A DNA stretch of 35,071 nt from SMWC01 sp045561055. Its GTDB lineage: Bacteria; Pseudomonadota; Gammaproteobacteria; Steroidobacterales; Rariloculaceae. A program made the translations under genes and the position numbers. This document shows positions 24,538 to 32,874 of this stretch, one piece after another. The notes under the pieces are model-generated. The model searched no databases. It was not told where the DNA came from and saw only the letters and a list, made by a program, of their open reading frames with translations. How positions within the stretch are numbered: the first letter of the stretch is position 1; each line of letters opens with the position of its first letter. The stretch spans positions 1-35,071 of the forward strand of contig JBJKYL010000002.1 of NCBI GenBank assembly GCA_045561055.1, written 5' to 3'.

Positions 24538-25104
24538 CTTCAACCCCCTCACGTATTCTGACTCAATTTTACTAGATTTTCGGATGATAAGCCCCGAGCA
24601 TTCTGTAATCATCGATACGCTCGGAGAGCACAAGTCTCTAAATACTATAACTCTCTCGCCGACGAACACCCAAAGTCATAATCTGAATGATATTGCTGAG
24701 GAGCTCCTCGATGAGCACAGTCGCCTCACTCATTAGCAAGATCTACCGACATTTTATACGTCACATTTGTAACAATACCGAGATCTCCAACGACCGAAAC
24801 GGTAATAACTAATTCGGCAAAAACCAACGTAATACATACCACCCTAGTTATCGAGCCTTCAATCCTAAATATTTTGGCAATCGTATCATCACAATAGTAA
24901 TTTGGGCTTTATTAAATCTAGCGGTCAAATAATATCACCTAGCATCTGACCCCTTTAATAGAAAGACCAAACCTCGATGAGACTCTATTCAAAAACTTTT
25001 TAAACACTATTCGATACAACTCCGGTAACAGCTCAAGCTTCGGGTCTTCAACGCCTGCTATCATTCGCTTACTAACCAAGATTTATTGATGGAGATAAAC
25101 AGTC
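24538..25104. other. Long AT-rich divergent intergenic region with a 12-bp palindrome
   Basis: About 567 bases between the DUF6152-like gene (minus) and the VOC gene (plus) contain no convincing gene. The only clear structure is the perfect palindrome GAGGAGCTCCTC at 24698-24709. The part nearest the VOC gene is AT-rich and ends in a ribosome site, GGAG, about 12 bases before its ATG. Promoters for both genes should lie here, but I cannot point to a strong -35/-10 pair. Confidence 0.5.
24698..24709. promoter_or_regulatory. Perfect 12-bp palindrome, candidate operator
   Basis: GAGGAGCTCCTC is a perfect 12-base palindrome with no spacer, about 160 bases upstream of the DUF6152-like gene. Such a site could bind a dimeric repressor. 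It could also be chance in a stretch of this size. Confidence 0.3.
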
Positions 25105-25527
25105 ATGTCCATTCGGACCCTCGATCACTGCTCTATTCGTACTATAAAGCTCGAAGAGTCTAGGGAGTTCTATATTGACGTGCTCGACATGGTTGAGGGT
25201 AACCGACCGAACTTACCTTTCCCCGGAATTTGGCTATACGTAGATGGCTGCACAGTCATACATCTTGTCGGCGTCGACCCTGATGACCCTAGCGGCCTAG
25301 TACAATACCTTGGCGGAGACATTGATCCCGAAACTCTGAACGGAAGTGGATCATTTGATCATATCGCATTCCGTGCGACGGCTGCGCCGGCAATGATCGA
25401 GCGCCTCACCAAGAAAAACATAGCCTACCGCGAACGGAATATCCCAAGTATGGATCTCTATCAAATCTTCTTAGAAGACCCAAATGGGATTACTATCGAA
25501 CTCAACTATTTTGCTTCCGAACAATAA
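25105..25527 (+). CDS. VOC-family (glyoxalase/dioxygenase superfamily) metal-binding protein
   Basis: This 140-residue protein has two beta-alpha-beta-beta-beta modules of the vicinal oxygen chelate fold. Likely metal ligands are His8 (LDHCSIRT), His53 (TVIHLVGV), His86 (FDHIAFR) and Glu132 (NGITIELNY). EESREFYIDVLDMVEG is typical of the family. Members include glyoxalase I, extradiol dioxygenases and epimerases; the short form alone does not say which. It is followed 14 bases later by an aldehyde dehydrogenase, so the pair may act on one aldehyde or ketoacid substrate. Confidence 0.85.
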   Translation: MSIRTLDHCSIRTIKLEESREFYIDVLDMVEGNRPNLPFPGIWLYVDGCTVIHLVGVDPDDPSGLVQYLGGDIDPETLNGSGSFDHIAFRATAAPAMIERLTKKNIAYRERNIPSMDLYQIFLEDPNGITIELNYFASEQ

Positions 25528-25541
25528 CCCGGAGAAACTAA

Positions 25542-26978
25542 GTGTTAGATAAGCGGGAATTCTATATCAATGGCCAGTGGACAGCCCCAAACCAAACCAA
25601 TGATTTTAATGTAATCAATCCTTCTACCGAACAAATTTGTGGTGTTATTTCCTTAGGCGATCAAGTTGATACTGACACAGCAGTTGCGGCAGCAAACGTC
25701 GCTTTCGAAAACTGGTCCAGATCATTTAAGGAAGAGCGTATCGCTCTGCTCGAACGCATTCTTGATTGTTATAACAAAAGATCAAATGACATAGCCCAAG
25801 CTATCAGCCTAGAGATGGGCGCGCCGATCGATATGGCTAAGAAGCAACAGGTAGGAGCCGGCGCCTGGCATATCAACGGATTCATACACACGTTAAAAAA
25901 TTTTGAATTTGATCAAATGCTCGGCGCACACGCACCGAACGATCGAATCCTATATGAACCAGTTGGTATATGCGGCCTGATTACGCCATGGAACTGGCCA
26001 ATGAATCAAATCACCTTAAAGGTTATCCCAGCTCTTGCTGCAGGCTGCACAATGGTTCTGAAACCCTCCGAAATTGCTCCCTTATCCGCCATGTTGTTCG
26101 CCCAAATCATGCATGATGCGGGTACGCCGGCAGGAGTATTTAATATGCTTAACGGTAGTGGCGTAGGGGTGGGTACGCAGCTTAGTGGGCATCCCGACAT
26201 CGACATGATTTCTTTTACAGGCTCAACACGCGCTGGAACAGAGATATCCAAGAACGCTGCCGCATCGCACAAGAGGGTCCATCTGGAGCTCGGCGGTAAG
26301 GGTGCGAATATTATTTTCAGCGATGCAGACAAGCAGGCAGCAAAACGAAGCACCTTGCACTGTTTCAACAATACTGGTCAATCCTGCAATGCACCGACGC
26401 GTATGTTAGTGCAACGCGAAATTTATGACGATTGCATTGCGATAGCAACGGCAGTTGCCAACAATCACGAAGTCGCGCCAGCATCTAAGAGCGGCAATCA
26501 CGCCGGTCCGGTAGTGAGTCGAGCACAGTTTGATAAAATTCAGGCTTACATTCAGGCGGGGCTCGATGAAGGTGCGCGGTTAGTCGCAGGCGGTCTGGGA
26601 TTACCGGAGGGTATCGAGTCAGGTTTTTTCGTCAGGCCAACTGTTTTTGCTGATGTCTCCAATAACATGGAAATCGCGCGGGATGAAATCTTTGGGCCTG
26701 TACTGTCGATTATTCCGTTTGACACTGAAGAGGAAGCCGTGCGAATTGCAAACGATACGCCATACGGTCTGACAAACTACTTGCATAGCGAAGATGGCGA
26801 AAAACGTAATCGTGTCGCACGTCGCCTACGGTCTGGAATGGTTGAAATGAATGGTCAGGCACGCGGCGCCGGCAGCCCGTTTGGCGGAATTAAAGCTTCA
26901 GGTAATGGCCGCGAAGGAGGCGTCTGGGGCTTACAAGAATTCCTCGAGGTTAAATCCGTCAGCGGCTGGGCAGTTTAA
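25542..26978 (+). CDS. NAD(P)-dependent aldehyde dehydrogenase
   Basis: This 478-residue protein belongs to the aldehyde dehydrogenase superfamily. It has the catalytic Cys282 in NNTGQSCNAPTRML, the general base Glu249 in HLELGGKGAN, the cofactor-loop ITPWNWPMNQI, and the FTGSTRAG and EIFGPVLSI segments. It oxidises an aldehyde to the acid in the cytoplasm; the substrate is not evident. The start is GTG at 25542 with GGAG 8 bases upstream, directly after the VOC gene, so the two form an operon. Confidence 0.95.
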   Translation: MLDKREFYINGQWTAPNQTNDFNVINPSTEQICGVISLGDQVDTDTAVAAANVAFENWSRSFKEERIALLERILDCYNKRSNDIAQAISLEMGAPIDMAKKQQVGAGAWHINGFIHTLKNFEFDQMLGAHAPNDRILYEPVGICGLITPWNWPMNQITLKVIPALAAGCTMVLKPSEIAPLSAMLFAQIMHDAGTPAGVFNMLNGSGVGVGTQLSGHPDIDMISFTGSTRAGTEISKNAAASHKRVHLELGGKGANIIFSDADKQAAKRSTLHCFNNTGQSCNAPTRMLVQREIYDDCIAIATAVANNHEVAPASKSGNHAGPVVSRAQFDKIQAYIQAGLDEGARLVAGGLGLPEGIESGFFVRPTVFADVSNNMEIARDEIFGPVLSIIPFDTEEEAVRIANDTPYGLTNYLHSEDGEKRNRVARRLRSGMVEMNGQARGAGSPFGGIKASGNGREGGVWGLQEFLEVKSVSGWAV

Positions 26979-27031
26979 CCCGCATATCTGAATATGATTA
27001 AAGGTACATAAATAATCTGTAAGAGGGGAAT

Positions 27032-27085
27032 TAAAATATCAGATGAAAAACCTTTTCTTATTTTCTCCCCAACTTTGATATTTTA
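27032..27085. terminator. AT-rich inverted repeat downstream of aldehyde dehydrogenase
   Basis: Exact 10-base arms TAAAATATCA (27032-27041) and TGATATTTTA (27076-27085) flank a 34-base loop, in the gap between the convergent aldehyde dehydrogenase and the minus-strand unknown gene. The location suits a bidirectional terminator. The arms are almost entirely A/T and the loop is long, so the call is weak. Confidence 0.3.
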
Positions 27086-27222
27086 TTTCTATACGATCGT
27101 CTCTTTTTATAAGGGAATTGCAATGTGCGACGATCGGGATAGCTACCTTTATAATGGCCATCTCGACTGTAATTCTATGTTCAATTTTAGCCAGGAACCT
27201 TGCACTGAGTGGAGCCGCAGCG

Positions 27223-28287
27223 CTATTCCCTCAAGCCAGTCTCAAGAAAGAAAAGCTCAGAAAGAAGAGTGCGCCACTCCGTATATTGTTGCTCTAGCCA
27301 ATCCTCGAGCTCCGCTACACGCGACCGCATCTCACGAACCGTTGGACCTACTTCATTATCAAACGCTTTTGCGCGACCGTCTCGCCTTTGTTCCTGCATT
27401 CTTGCCCAGCTATAGTTATCGTAGAGATTCCTAATTGCATCATAACTACCGCGTGGCGCGTTTGACCTGGTATTCCGCACACGTGCCAACTCGTTATGCT
27501 CGTATTGAGCTACCTGATATCGGTAGTCAAGCCAGAGATCATAAATCGACTCAATTTCCTTATGTAGATCCTGGAATTTTTCATCTATAGTATCGATAAA
27601 TACATACTCTGATTGTCGAATACGCTCGATACGTCCAAGCATCGGATCATTTTCCGCGGGCAAACGCTGAATCGTGAACAAACCATCAAGCGTCCTATCT
27701 AGATATCCTTCAAATACTGATGGAGCCAACTGCTCTGCGTAGCGCAAGAAGGAAATCTCAAGAATCTCCGATAACACCAATTCATCATAGCCACTGCGAA
27801 CGAGACGAAGATCTTCCGCGATAGAATCAAAGATTCCCTGATAGGCCGAAGAATCCGATTTAGTATCACTTTGTGCTTTCCTTATCGGCACGATACTCAC
27901 GTATCTATCGTCTAGCCATATTTGCCCGCTTGCGTCCACAGCACGAACCCACAACTCTAGCGAATTACCGTCTGACCTTATTATTTCGCCAGACACCAAC
28001 AACTCGGCAGCAACCTCAGGCACGGGCACAATTCGCACAGCACCCCACTCGTTTGTCTCAACCAACGTTTCACGCAACATGAATGGTAGGAGGAGCGCCT
28101 CAACCTCGCGAATGTTTGGGAATACCTGCTGTTGGCTATGCGCTAATGGGTCAGTCGACACGCCCGGATCAAACACTACTATTGAAACATTGAGCTCCGA
28201 GACTCTACGCCCTATCTCCGTAACTGGCATACCGATATTATTCGTTTGTTGACCTGCTGCTTGTTGCAAAGGCATGAGCAGCAGCAA
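27223..28287 (-). CDS. Secreted protein of unknown function
   Basis: I do not recognise this 354-residue protein. The first half is beta/alpha mixed, with EVEALLLPFMLRETLVETN, AAELLVSGEIIRSDGNSLELW and DASGQIWLDDRYVS, recalling periplasmic proteins that assemble from a signal-dependent secretion step. The second half is helical and highly charged (residues ~200-350), with likely coiled-coil stretches near the C-terminus. The signal peptide core (LLVTLLLLMPLQQAAGQ) extends upstream of the first usable start codon (TTG at 28287). The in-frame region is open to 28341, where only an ATA overlaps the stop of the preceding gene. Its true start is therefore uncertain. It probably shares an operon with the lipoprotein upstream. 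Confidence 0.65.
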   Translation of the reverse strand: MLLLMPLQQAAGQQTNNIGMPVTEIGRRVSELNVSIVVFDPGVSTDPLAHSQQQVFPNIREVEALLLPFMLRETLVETNEWGAVRIVPVPEVAAELLVSGEIIRSDGNSLELWVRAVDASGQIWLDDRYVSIVPIRKAQSDTKSDSSAYQGIFDSIAEDLRLVRSGYDELVLSEILEISFLRYAEQLAPSVFEGYLDRTLDGLFTIQRLPAENDPMLGRIERIRQSEYVFIDTIDEKFQDLHKEIESIYDLWLDYRYQVAQYEHNELARVRNTRSNAPRGSYDAIRNLYDNYSWARMQEQRRDGRAKAFDNEVGPTVREMRSRVAELEDWLEQQYTEWRTLLSELFFLETGLRE

Positions 28288-28337
28288 GGTAACAAGCAGA
28301 CTCGTCGAAAACGCCCAAAATGCATTAGCCGAAGTAG

Positions 28338-29033
28338 TTATGGCGAATCCTCACCCATAGTGCACACTCGGTTTCTACTGAGCGTGTCGATACAATCAAA
28401 CTGCGATGGAAATGGCTGATATTTCGTATAGAAACGACCTAAGCTAAACGACAAACCTGTCGTGCTAGAAGATACAGTCGTTGATATATGAAGGTTTTGG
28501 CTATCAGGCGCAACCGTAAAACGATGGTTGACAAGCAAGCCATCGGGCAAGATCAATCGAGAGACAAATTGTTTGTCACTCCAACCACAAATTTCAGCAC
28601 CGAAGCTGGTCGTTACGCCTCGCGCGACGCCGTCGGAGAACCTACAAGAGATATCAAAATCGTCCTCCCGCTCTACTGTGATTTCATTTTCAGTTTGAGA
28701 AATAGAAAAATAACGGAGACGCGTGATCTCGTCTGCCAACCGCGCAAGTGCCAGAATCTCACTCACATATCCGGACGAAATAAACCCACCGCTATTATCA
28801 AGCCCGGGATAACCAATTAATCTTTGGTCTGGCGAGGTACGACTTAGTCGACGAAACCATAAGTCTAGCTCCCTATTAACATCATCCCCACGCCAATAAT
28901 CACGCTGCCAGAAACCGCTGAGATCCGATGGCATAGAACCCTGATAGCTACGGGCCGCGCTCTCTCGGGCCGGCTGATGCGAACAGGCCGAAACTAACAG
29001 GCCTAGAACAACAATGATCCGCAATCTCAACAT
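28338..29033 (-). CDS. Lipoprotein of unknown function
   Basis: This 231-residue protein has a lipoprotein signal: LRIIVVLGLLVSAC with the lipobox cysteine at residue 17, so it is anchored in the inner or outer membrane. The mature part contains SDLSGFWQRDYWRGDDVN, ISQTENEITVEREDDFDI, FGAEICGWSDKQFVS and ends with SFSLGRFYTKYQPFP. From memory it resembles uncharacterised proteins in gammaproteobacteria, with a lipocalin-like beta pattern, but I cannot name a family. It is immediately upstream of the secreted protein at 27223-28287, and the two likely work together. Confidence 0.72.
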   Translation of the reverse strand: MLRLRIIVVLGLLVSACSHQPARESAARSYQGSMPSDLSGFWQRDYWRGDDVNRELDLWFRRLSRTSPDQRLIGYPGLDNSGGFISSGYVSEILALARLADEITRLRYFSISQTENEITVEREDDFDISCRFSDGVARGVTTSFGAEICGWSDKQFVSRLILPDGLLVNHRFTVAPDSQNLHISTTVSSSTTGLSFSLGRFYTKYQPFPSQFDCIDTLSRNRVCTMGEDSP

Positions 29034-29136
29034 GTAATATCCAGACTAATTAGTTATTCTACCAACTTGAGACTACTACGAACCTAGCACTTAGTAATAG
29101 CCGTGGCCTTTACCTAATGTACAGAGAAATAGAAAA

Positions 29137-30318
29137 ATGTTAAACGCAACTGCAAATATCATACTTCCCACTACAATCATCGGTTCGTTACCGCGGCCGA
29201 GTTGGTTTACCGAAAATTTAGGTTCCGACTCGTTCCTTCGTTCAATGATGAATTCACGCTATCGCGAGCAATATACGGACACTGTCGCTGTGCACCTGCG
29301 CGATCAAGAAGTTGCGGGACTCGATATCTGTACCGACGGTGATGCTCACTACGACGAGGAAGTAGGTGGTCAGAGCTGGACCAGCTACCCTTTGTTTCAT
29401 ATGGACGGATTCGATAAAACTCATCCTAAACCTGCCATCATGCGCACCGGCGGGGTCGCATTTCCAATGGGGCATATATTGCATGATTATCTCGAAGCAA
29501 GAGTCATGCCCAAGGTCATCGGCCCAATCGGGCGGGGAGAGCTACAGTACGCCGCAATGTGGAAAACAGCGCAGCGAATGACATCTAAGCCCGTTAAGTT
29601 CGGAACCGTAACGCCGGACATTCTGGCTGCAGCTGTAGACGACACCTATTATAAGGATCCCTTCGAACGGATCATGGCTCTAAGCGATGCTATCAATGAG
29701 GAACTGAACGAGCTCGCCGACGCCGGCTGTGCCGTTATCCAAATGGAAGAACCTTCCATACACATGATACCGGTTCGAGGTAAGGTCTTTGGCAAACATG
29801 ACATGGCTGAAATGGCGGGGGTTTTTAGCAACACCGTAAAAGGGCTACGTGATAAGACGGAGGTATGGTGCCACACGTGCTGGGGTAATCCGTCGCAACA
29901 GCGCATGTTCAAAGAAGTACAGAGTTATGAACCAGCACTGGAAATTTACAATAACATCGATGCGGACGTTGTTACGTTCGAATCATGTAGTTCAGGCATG
30001 AAGGACATCCCCGCCATCGGGAAAATAATTACCGACAAGAAAATAGCTATTGGTATGATTGATCATCACTCGCTGCAAATCGAACGTCCAGAAGATATTG
30101 CGCAAAGGATCCGAGATACGCTGAAACATATTCCGGCGGAGCGTTTAATTCTTTCCTCCGATTGCGGAATGGGGAGAGAAGGAATGAGCCGCCGACATGC
30201 TCGCTATAAGATGGCAGCACTGGTGCAGGGTACTAACATCGTTAAGCGGGAGCTCGGTCTACCTGAGGCGGTATGTCTGGCCGCCGACGAACGCTATTCG
30301 CTTGTGCCAACGGAGTAG
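29137..30318 (+). CDS. MetE-core (cobalamin-independent) methyltransferase-like protein
   Basis: This 393-residue protein corresponds to the catalytic C-terminal half of methionine synthase MetE. It has the start TTIIGSLPRPSWF and probable zinc ligands His246 and Cys248 in WCHTCWGN, Glu282 in TFESCSSG and Cys343 in SDCGMGREG. It lacks the N-terminal half of full-length MetE (about 750 residues), as in other stand-alone core-MetE proteins, which transfer methyl groups from folate, corrinoid or small methyl donors to a thiol. The physiological donor is unknown. It is followed by a lipoprotein amidohydrolase 6 bases later, so they may be co-transcribed. Confidence 0.86.
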   Translation: MLNATANIILPTTIIGSLPRPSWFTENLGSDSFLRSMMNSRYREQYTDTVAVHLRDQEVAGLDICTDGDAHYDEEVGGQSWTSYPLFHMDGFDKTHPKPAIMRTGGVAFPMGHILHDYLEARVMPKVIGPIGRGELQYAAMWKTAQRMTSKPVKFGTVTPDILAAAVDDTYYKDPFERIMALSDAINEELNELADAGCAVIQMEEPSIHMIPVRGKVFGKHDMAEMAGVFSNTVKGLRDKTEVWCHTCWGNPSQQRMFKEVQSYEPALEIYNNIDADVVTFESCSSGMKDIPAIGKIITDKKIAIGMIDHHSLQIERPEDIAQRIRDTLKHIPAERLILSSDCGMGREGMSRRHARYKMAALVQGTNIVKRELGLPEAVCLAADERYSLVPTE

Positions 30319-30324
30319 TAACTC

Positions 30325-32076
30325 ATGCCTTACAAATCATGCGCGCTAATGCATAACCGTCTCAAGACCCTCGTAGGTATCACACTGGGGATCGCCGGCT
30401 GTGACCTACCGGAGTCACCAGGACCGGCGCAGATAGCCGCGATGTCTGCCATCCAAAGTTGCCCGCCTGGCGGAGATCTAGTCCTGACCAATGGAAAAAT
30501 TCTTACGATTGATCCGGACGACGCGATTGTCTCAAGCATTAGAATTCGGCAAGACCGAATTTTGGGCGTTGGAAATGACGTAGGTACTCAAGCTTGCGAT
30601 AAAGTAATCGATCTTGGTGGACGAACAGTCGTGCCAGGTTTACAAAACAATCACATGCACTATTTACGCGCCGGTATGCGCCCTGGGCACGGTATCAGCG
30701 CCGTCGAGACAGCGAGCAGCATCGATGAAGTGTTAAACCTAATCTCTGATCGAGCTGCTAGTCTACCCCCCGCCGATGCCAACCTAGACGGCACAGATTT
30801 CATTACTATCCTAAATGCATGGAATCCCCGACAATTCGTAGAGGGTCGCCCGCCAACGCTAACGGAACTCGACGAGGCAGCGCCTAACCATGCCGTTTTT
30901 ATGATGGCCTACGCTTTCGGCCCTGCTGTAACGAATACCATTGGTAAGCGTTTTTTTGAAGCGGCCGGTATACCGGTCAGCGAAGAAGGGACAATAGCTA
31001 TTCAGCCTGGCTCGTTCGACACGCCAGGACACCGAGCCTACGCGCGCCTACAAACAGATCACACTCTTGCAGATAAAGAACGGTCTCTCCGAGAACTCAT
31101 GCGCTATTCCAACACTGTAGGGCTATCCACCGTACTCGACGGTGGCGGCGGTTTTCCCGGAACAGGTGCGTTTGATGAGTACAACGAATATGACGCGATC
31201 ATGTCGCTTTGGCGGAATGATCAGTTGACCGTCCGTATCAGGGCGCACATTCAGGCATGGGCTACCTCATCAGGTGGCATCGAGACGATCCAACAACGCG
31301 TCGACAACACGTTTAACAGACTCGGTGATGACATGTTTAAGGTGATCGGATTCGGCGAGAATATCGTCAGGGAAACGAGCCCTATTCAGCCGCTTGAGCT
31401 GTTCGTCGAAGCGTTCACCATCGCAGCTGAGAATGAGTGGTTAGTGCATCAGCATTCCATCGACGTTGAGGAACTCGAAGTTCATACCACCGCCTTCGAG
31501 ATCGTTAACGAAACCTATCCGATCGCTGATCTGCACTGGAATTTGTCACATGTACAGGAGATAGACGATGGTATCCTAGAACGGTTGAAGGCTATTGGGG
31601 CAGGCGTCGCGACGCAGATCCACTACTACCACGGTGGTTTCTCGATGGGCGATCTTGGACCACCCTATCGGAAAATTCTCGATAGCGGTATCAATATGAG
31701 TGCCGGCAGTGATGCTACGGCTTTTTCGCCCTGGATATGGCTCTACCATATGACCACCGGCAACACTTCTTATGGCGATCCGATTCTTGCGCATGAGTCC
31801 GTGACGCGGATGGAGGCATTGCGGTCCACTACACTGGGCACTGCCTGGGATGCATTGGAGGAAGATAATCTAGGTTCTATCGAGCCAGGCAAGCTAGCCG
31901 ACATAGTCGTGTTGTCCGCGGATTACTTGACGGTAGCGGACGAAGAACTAAGAGATATCAAATCAGTACTGACGCTAATCGGCGGAGAAATAATGTACTC
32001 TGACGGCAGCTTAGTTAGCTGCGGGACTACTGGGAATTGGTTTAGAGACGTAGCCGAGGCAAGCTGCGAACCGTGA
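30325..32076 (+). CDS. Lipoprotein amidohydrolase, YtcJ-like (Amidohydro_3)
   Basis: This 583-residue protein has a lipoprotein signal: VGITLGIAGC, with the lipid-carrying cysteine at residue 26. The mature amidohydrolase has an N-terminal small beta domain (DLVLTNGKILTIDPDD), the metal motif NNHMHYLRAG (His-x-His), a long TIM barrel, a late Asp in SAGSDATAFSPW, and the C-terminal GSIEPGKLADIVVLSADY of the family. YtcJ-like enzymes hydrolyse amide or imide bonds; the substrate is not known. GGAG about 9 bases upstream supports the ATG at 30325, which overlaps nothing. It probably acts in the periplasm. Confidence 0.86.
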   Translation: MPYKSCALMHNRLKTLVGITLGIAGCDLPESPGPAQIAAMSAIQSCPPGGDLVLTNGKILTIDPDDAIVSSIRIRQDRILGVGNDVGTQACDKVIDLGGRTVVPGLQNNHMHYLRAGMRPGHGISAVETASSIDEVLNLISDRAASLPPADANLDGTDFITILNAWNPRQFVEGRPPTLTELDEAAPNHAVFMMAYAFGPAVTNTIGKRFFEAAGIPVSEEGTIAIQPGSFDTPGHRAYARLQTDHTLADKERSLRELMRYSNTVGLSTVLDGGGGFPGTGAFDEYNEYDAIMSLWRNDQLTVRIRAHIQAWATSSGGIETIQQRVDNTFNRLGDDMFKVIGFGENIVRETSPIQPLELFVEAFTIAAENEWLVHQHSIDVEELEVHTTAFEIVNETYPIADLHWNLSHVQEIDDGILERLKAIGAGVATQIHYYHGGFSMGDLGPPYRKILDSGINMSAGSDATAFSPWIWLYHMTTGNTSYGDPILAHESVTRMEALRSTTLGTAWDALEEDNLGSIEPGKLADIVVLSADYLTVADEELRDIKSVLTLIGGEIMYSDGSLVSCGTTGNWFRDVAEASCEP

Positions 32077-32090
32077 TGAACTAGAACACG

Positions 32091-32531
32091 TTAAGGATTG
32101 ATCTGTGTTGTTCCGGACGGACCCTCCCCTACTATTTGGATAACGACTGGACCATCTTTAGCCCATACGAAGTGAGCCTGACCAGCCGGCTCCGTCCACA
32201 CACCACCAGCTGCAATTGGACGCATAATAGACTCGTCGAACTCCTCTCCATGACCAACGTGCAGGGCACCCGAAATAACTGTGCCTACTCGACTATCAGG
32301 ATGAAAATGAGGCGTGTTTCTAAAACCGTCGGGGAACCGAGTCCTATAAACGTACATCCCAGAGGTCTCGTTACTGCCTGAAATAGTGGCCCTGTGGTTA
32401 CTCCGCTCGATATCCCAGACCAGATCCCCAGGTGACAACGCAACTGGATGGAGCGCATCTTGGGCTAGTACCGCCAACGCGATAATAGTGACCATTGCAG
32501 TACCGACAACTTTCAAAAACAATTTACTCAT
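32091..32531 (-). CDS. Secreted cupin-domain protein
   Basis: This 146-residue single-domain cupin follows a signal peptide (VVGTAMVTIIALAVLAQ). Metal-ligand candidates are His75 and His77 in NTPHFHPDSRVG and a later His120 in AGQAHFVW, the usual cupin sites. The start is the ATG at 32531, with GGGAG 6 bases upstream; a TTG at 32537 is an alternative. Secreted cupins of this size often bind a metal and a small ligand without known catalysis. It is convergent with the amidohydrolase and divergent from the tandem array. Confidence 0.82.
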   Translation of the reverse strand: MSKLFLKVVGTAMVTIIALAVLAQDALHPVALSPGDLVWDIERSNHRATISGSNETSGMYVYRTRFPDGFRNTPHFHPDSRVGTVISGALHVGHGEEFDESIMRPIAAGGVWTEPAGQAHFVWAKDGPVVIQIVGEGPSGTTQINP

Positions 32532-32874
32532 TATCAACTCCCGACTAATCTCGATTTCCTACCTAACCACAACCCTCTTTCTTTCAGCCACCTATCGATT
32601 TACAGTCATACCAGAAACGATGCAGCAGGTCATATGAAAGCACATTCATTTCAACCAATTATTCAACCAAACCCGAGTAAAGAACGAAAATTCAATCATA
32701 AAATCCATTGAACCCTAATTCATCTGCCCAATCCCCTCCTAATATTTTAGGGGATTTAGATGGTAAAACGAGTTAGTCCATACGTGAATTATTTTTAATA
32801 TCGTGGATGTCATTATAGTTGTGTAATCAACTGTAACTAGTAAGCTTAGATATATACGGAATATATAGAGTTTT
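32532..32874. other. AT-rich divergent intergenic region upstream of the tandem array
   Basis: These 343 bases hold no gene that I recognise. They contain a hairpin at 32730-32756 and an AT-rich tail (atatacggaatatatag) directly before the first array gene, where a promoter would be expected. I see no consensus -35/-10 pair with good spacing. Confidence 0.5.
32730..32756. promoter_or_regulatory. Hairpin upstream of the tandem array
   Basis: AATCCCCT and AGGGGATT form perfect 8-base arms around an 11-base AT-rich loop. No T-run follows on either strand, so an operator or a folded leader is as likely as a terminator. It lies about 120 bases before the first array gene. Confidence 0.4.

Noticed and set aside
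27075..27434. Plus-strand 119-residue frame
   Set aside because: It overlaps the end of the better-supported minus-strand gene by about 210 bases, has no ribosome site, and its sequence is not protein-like.
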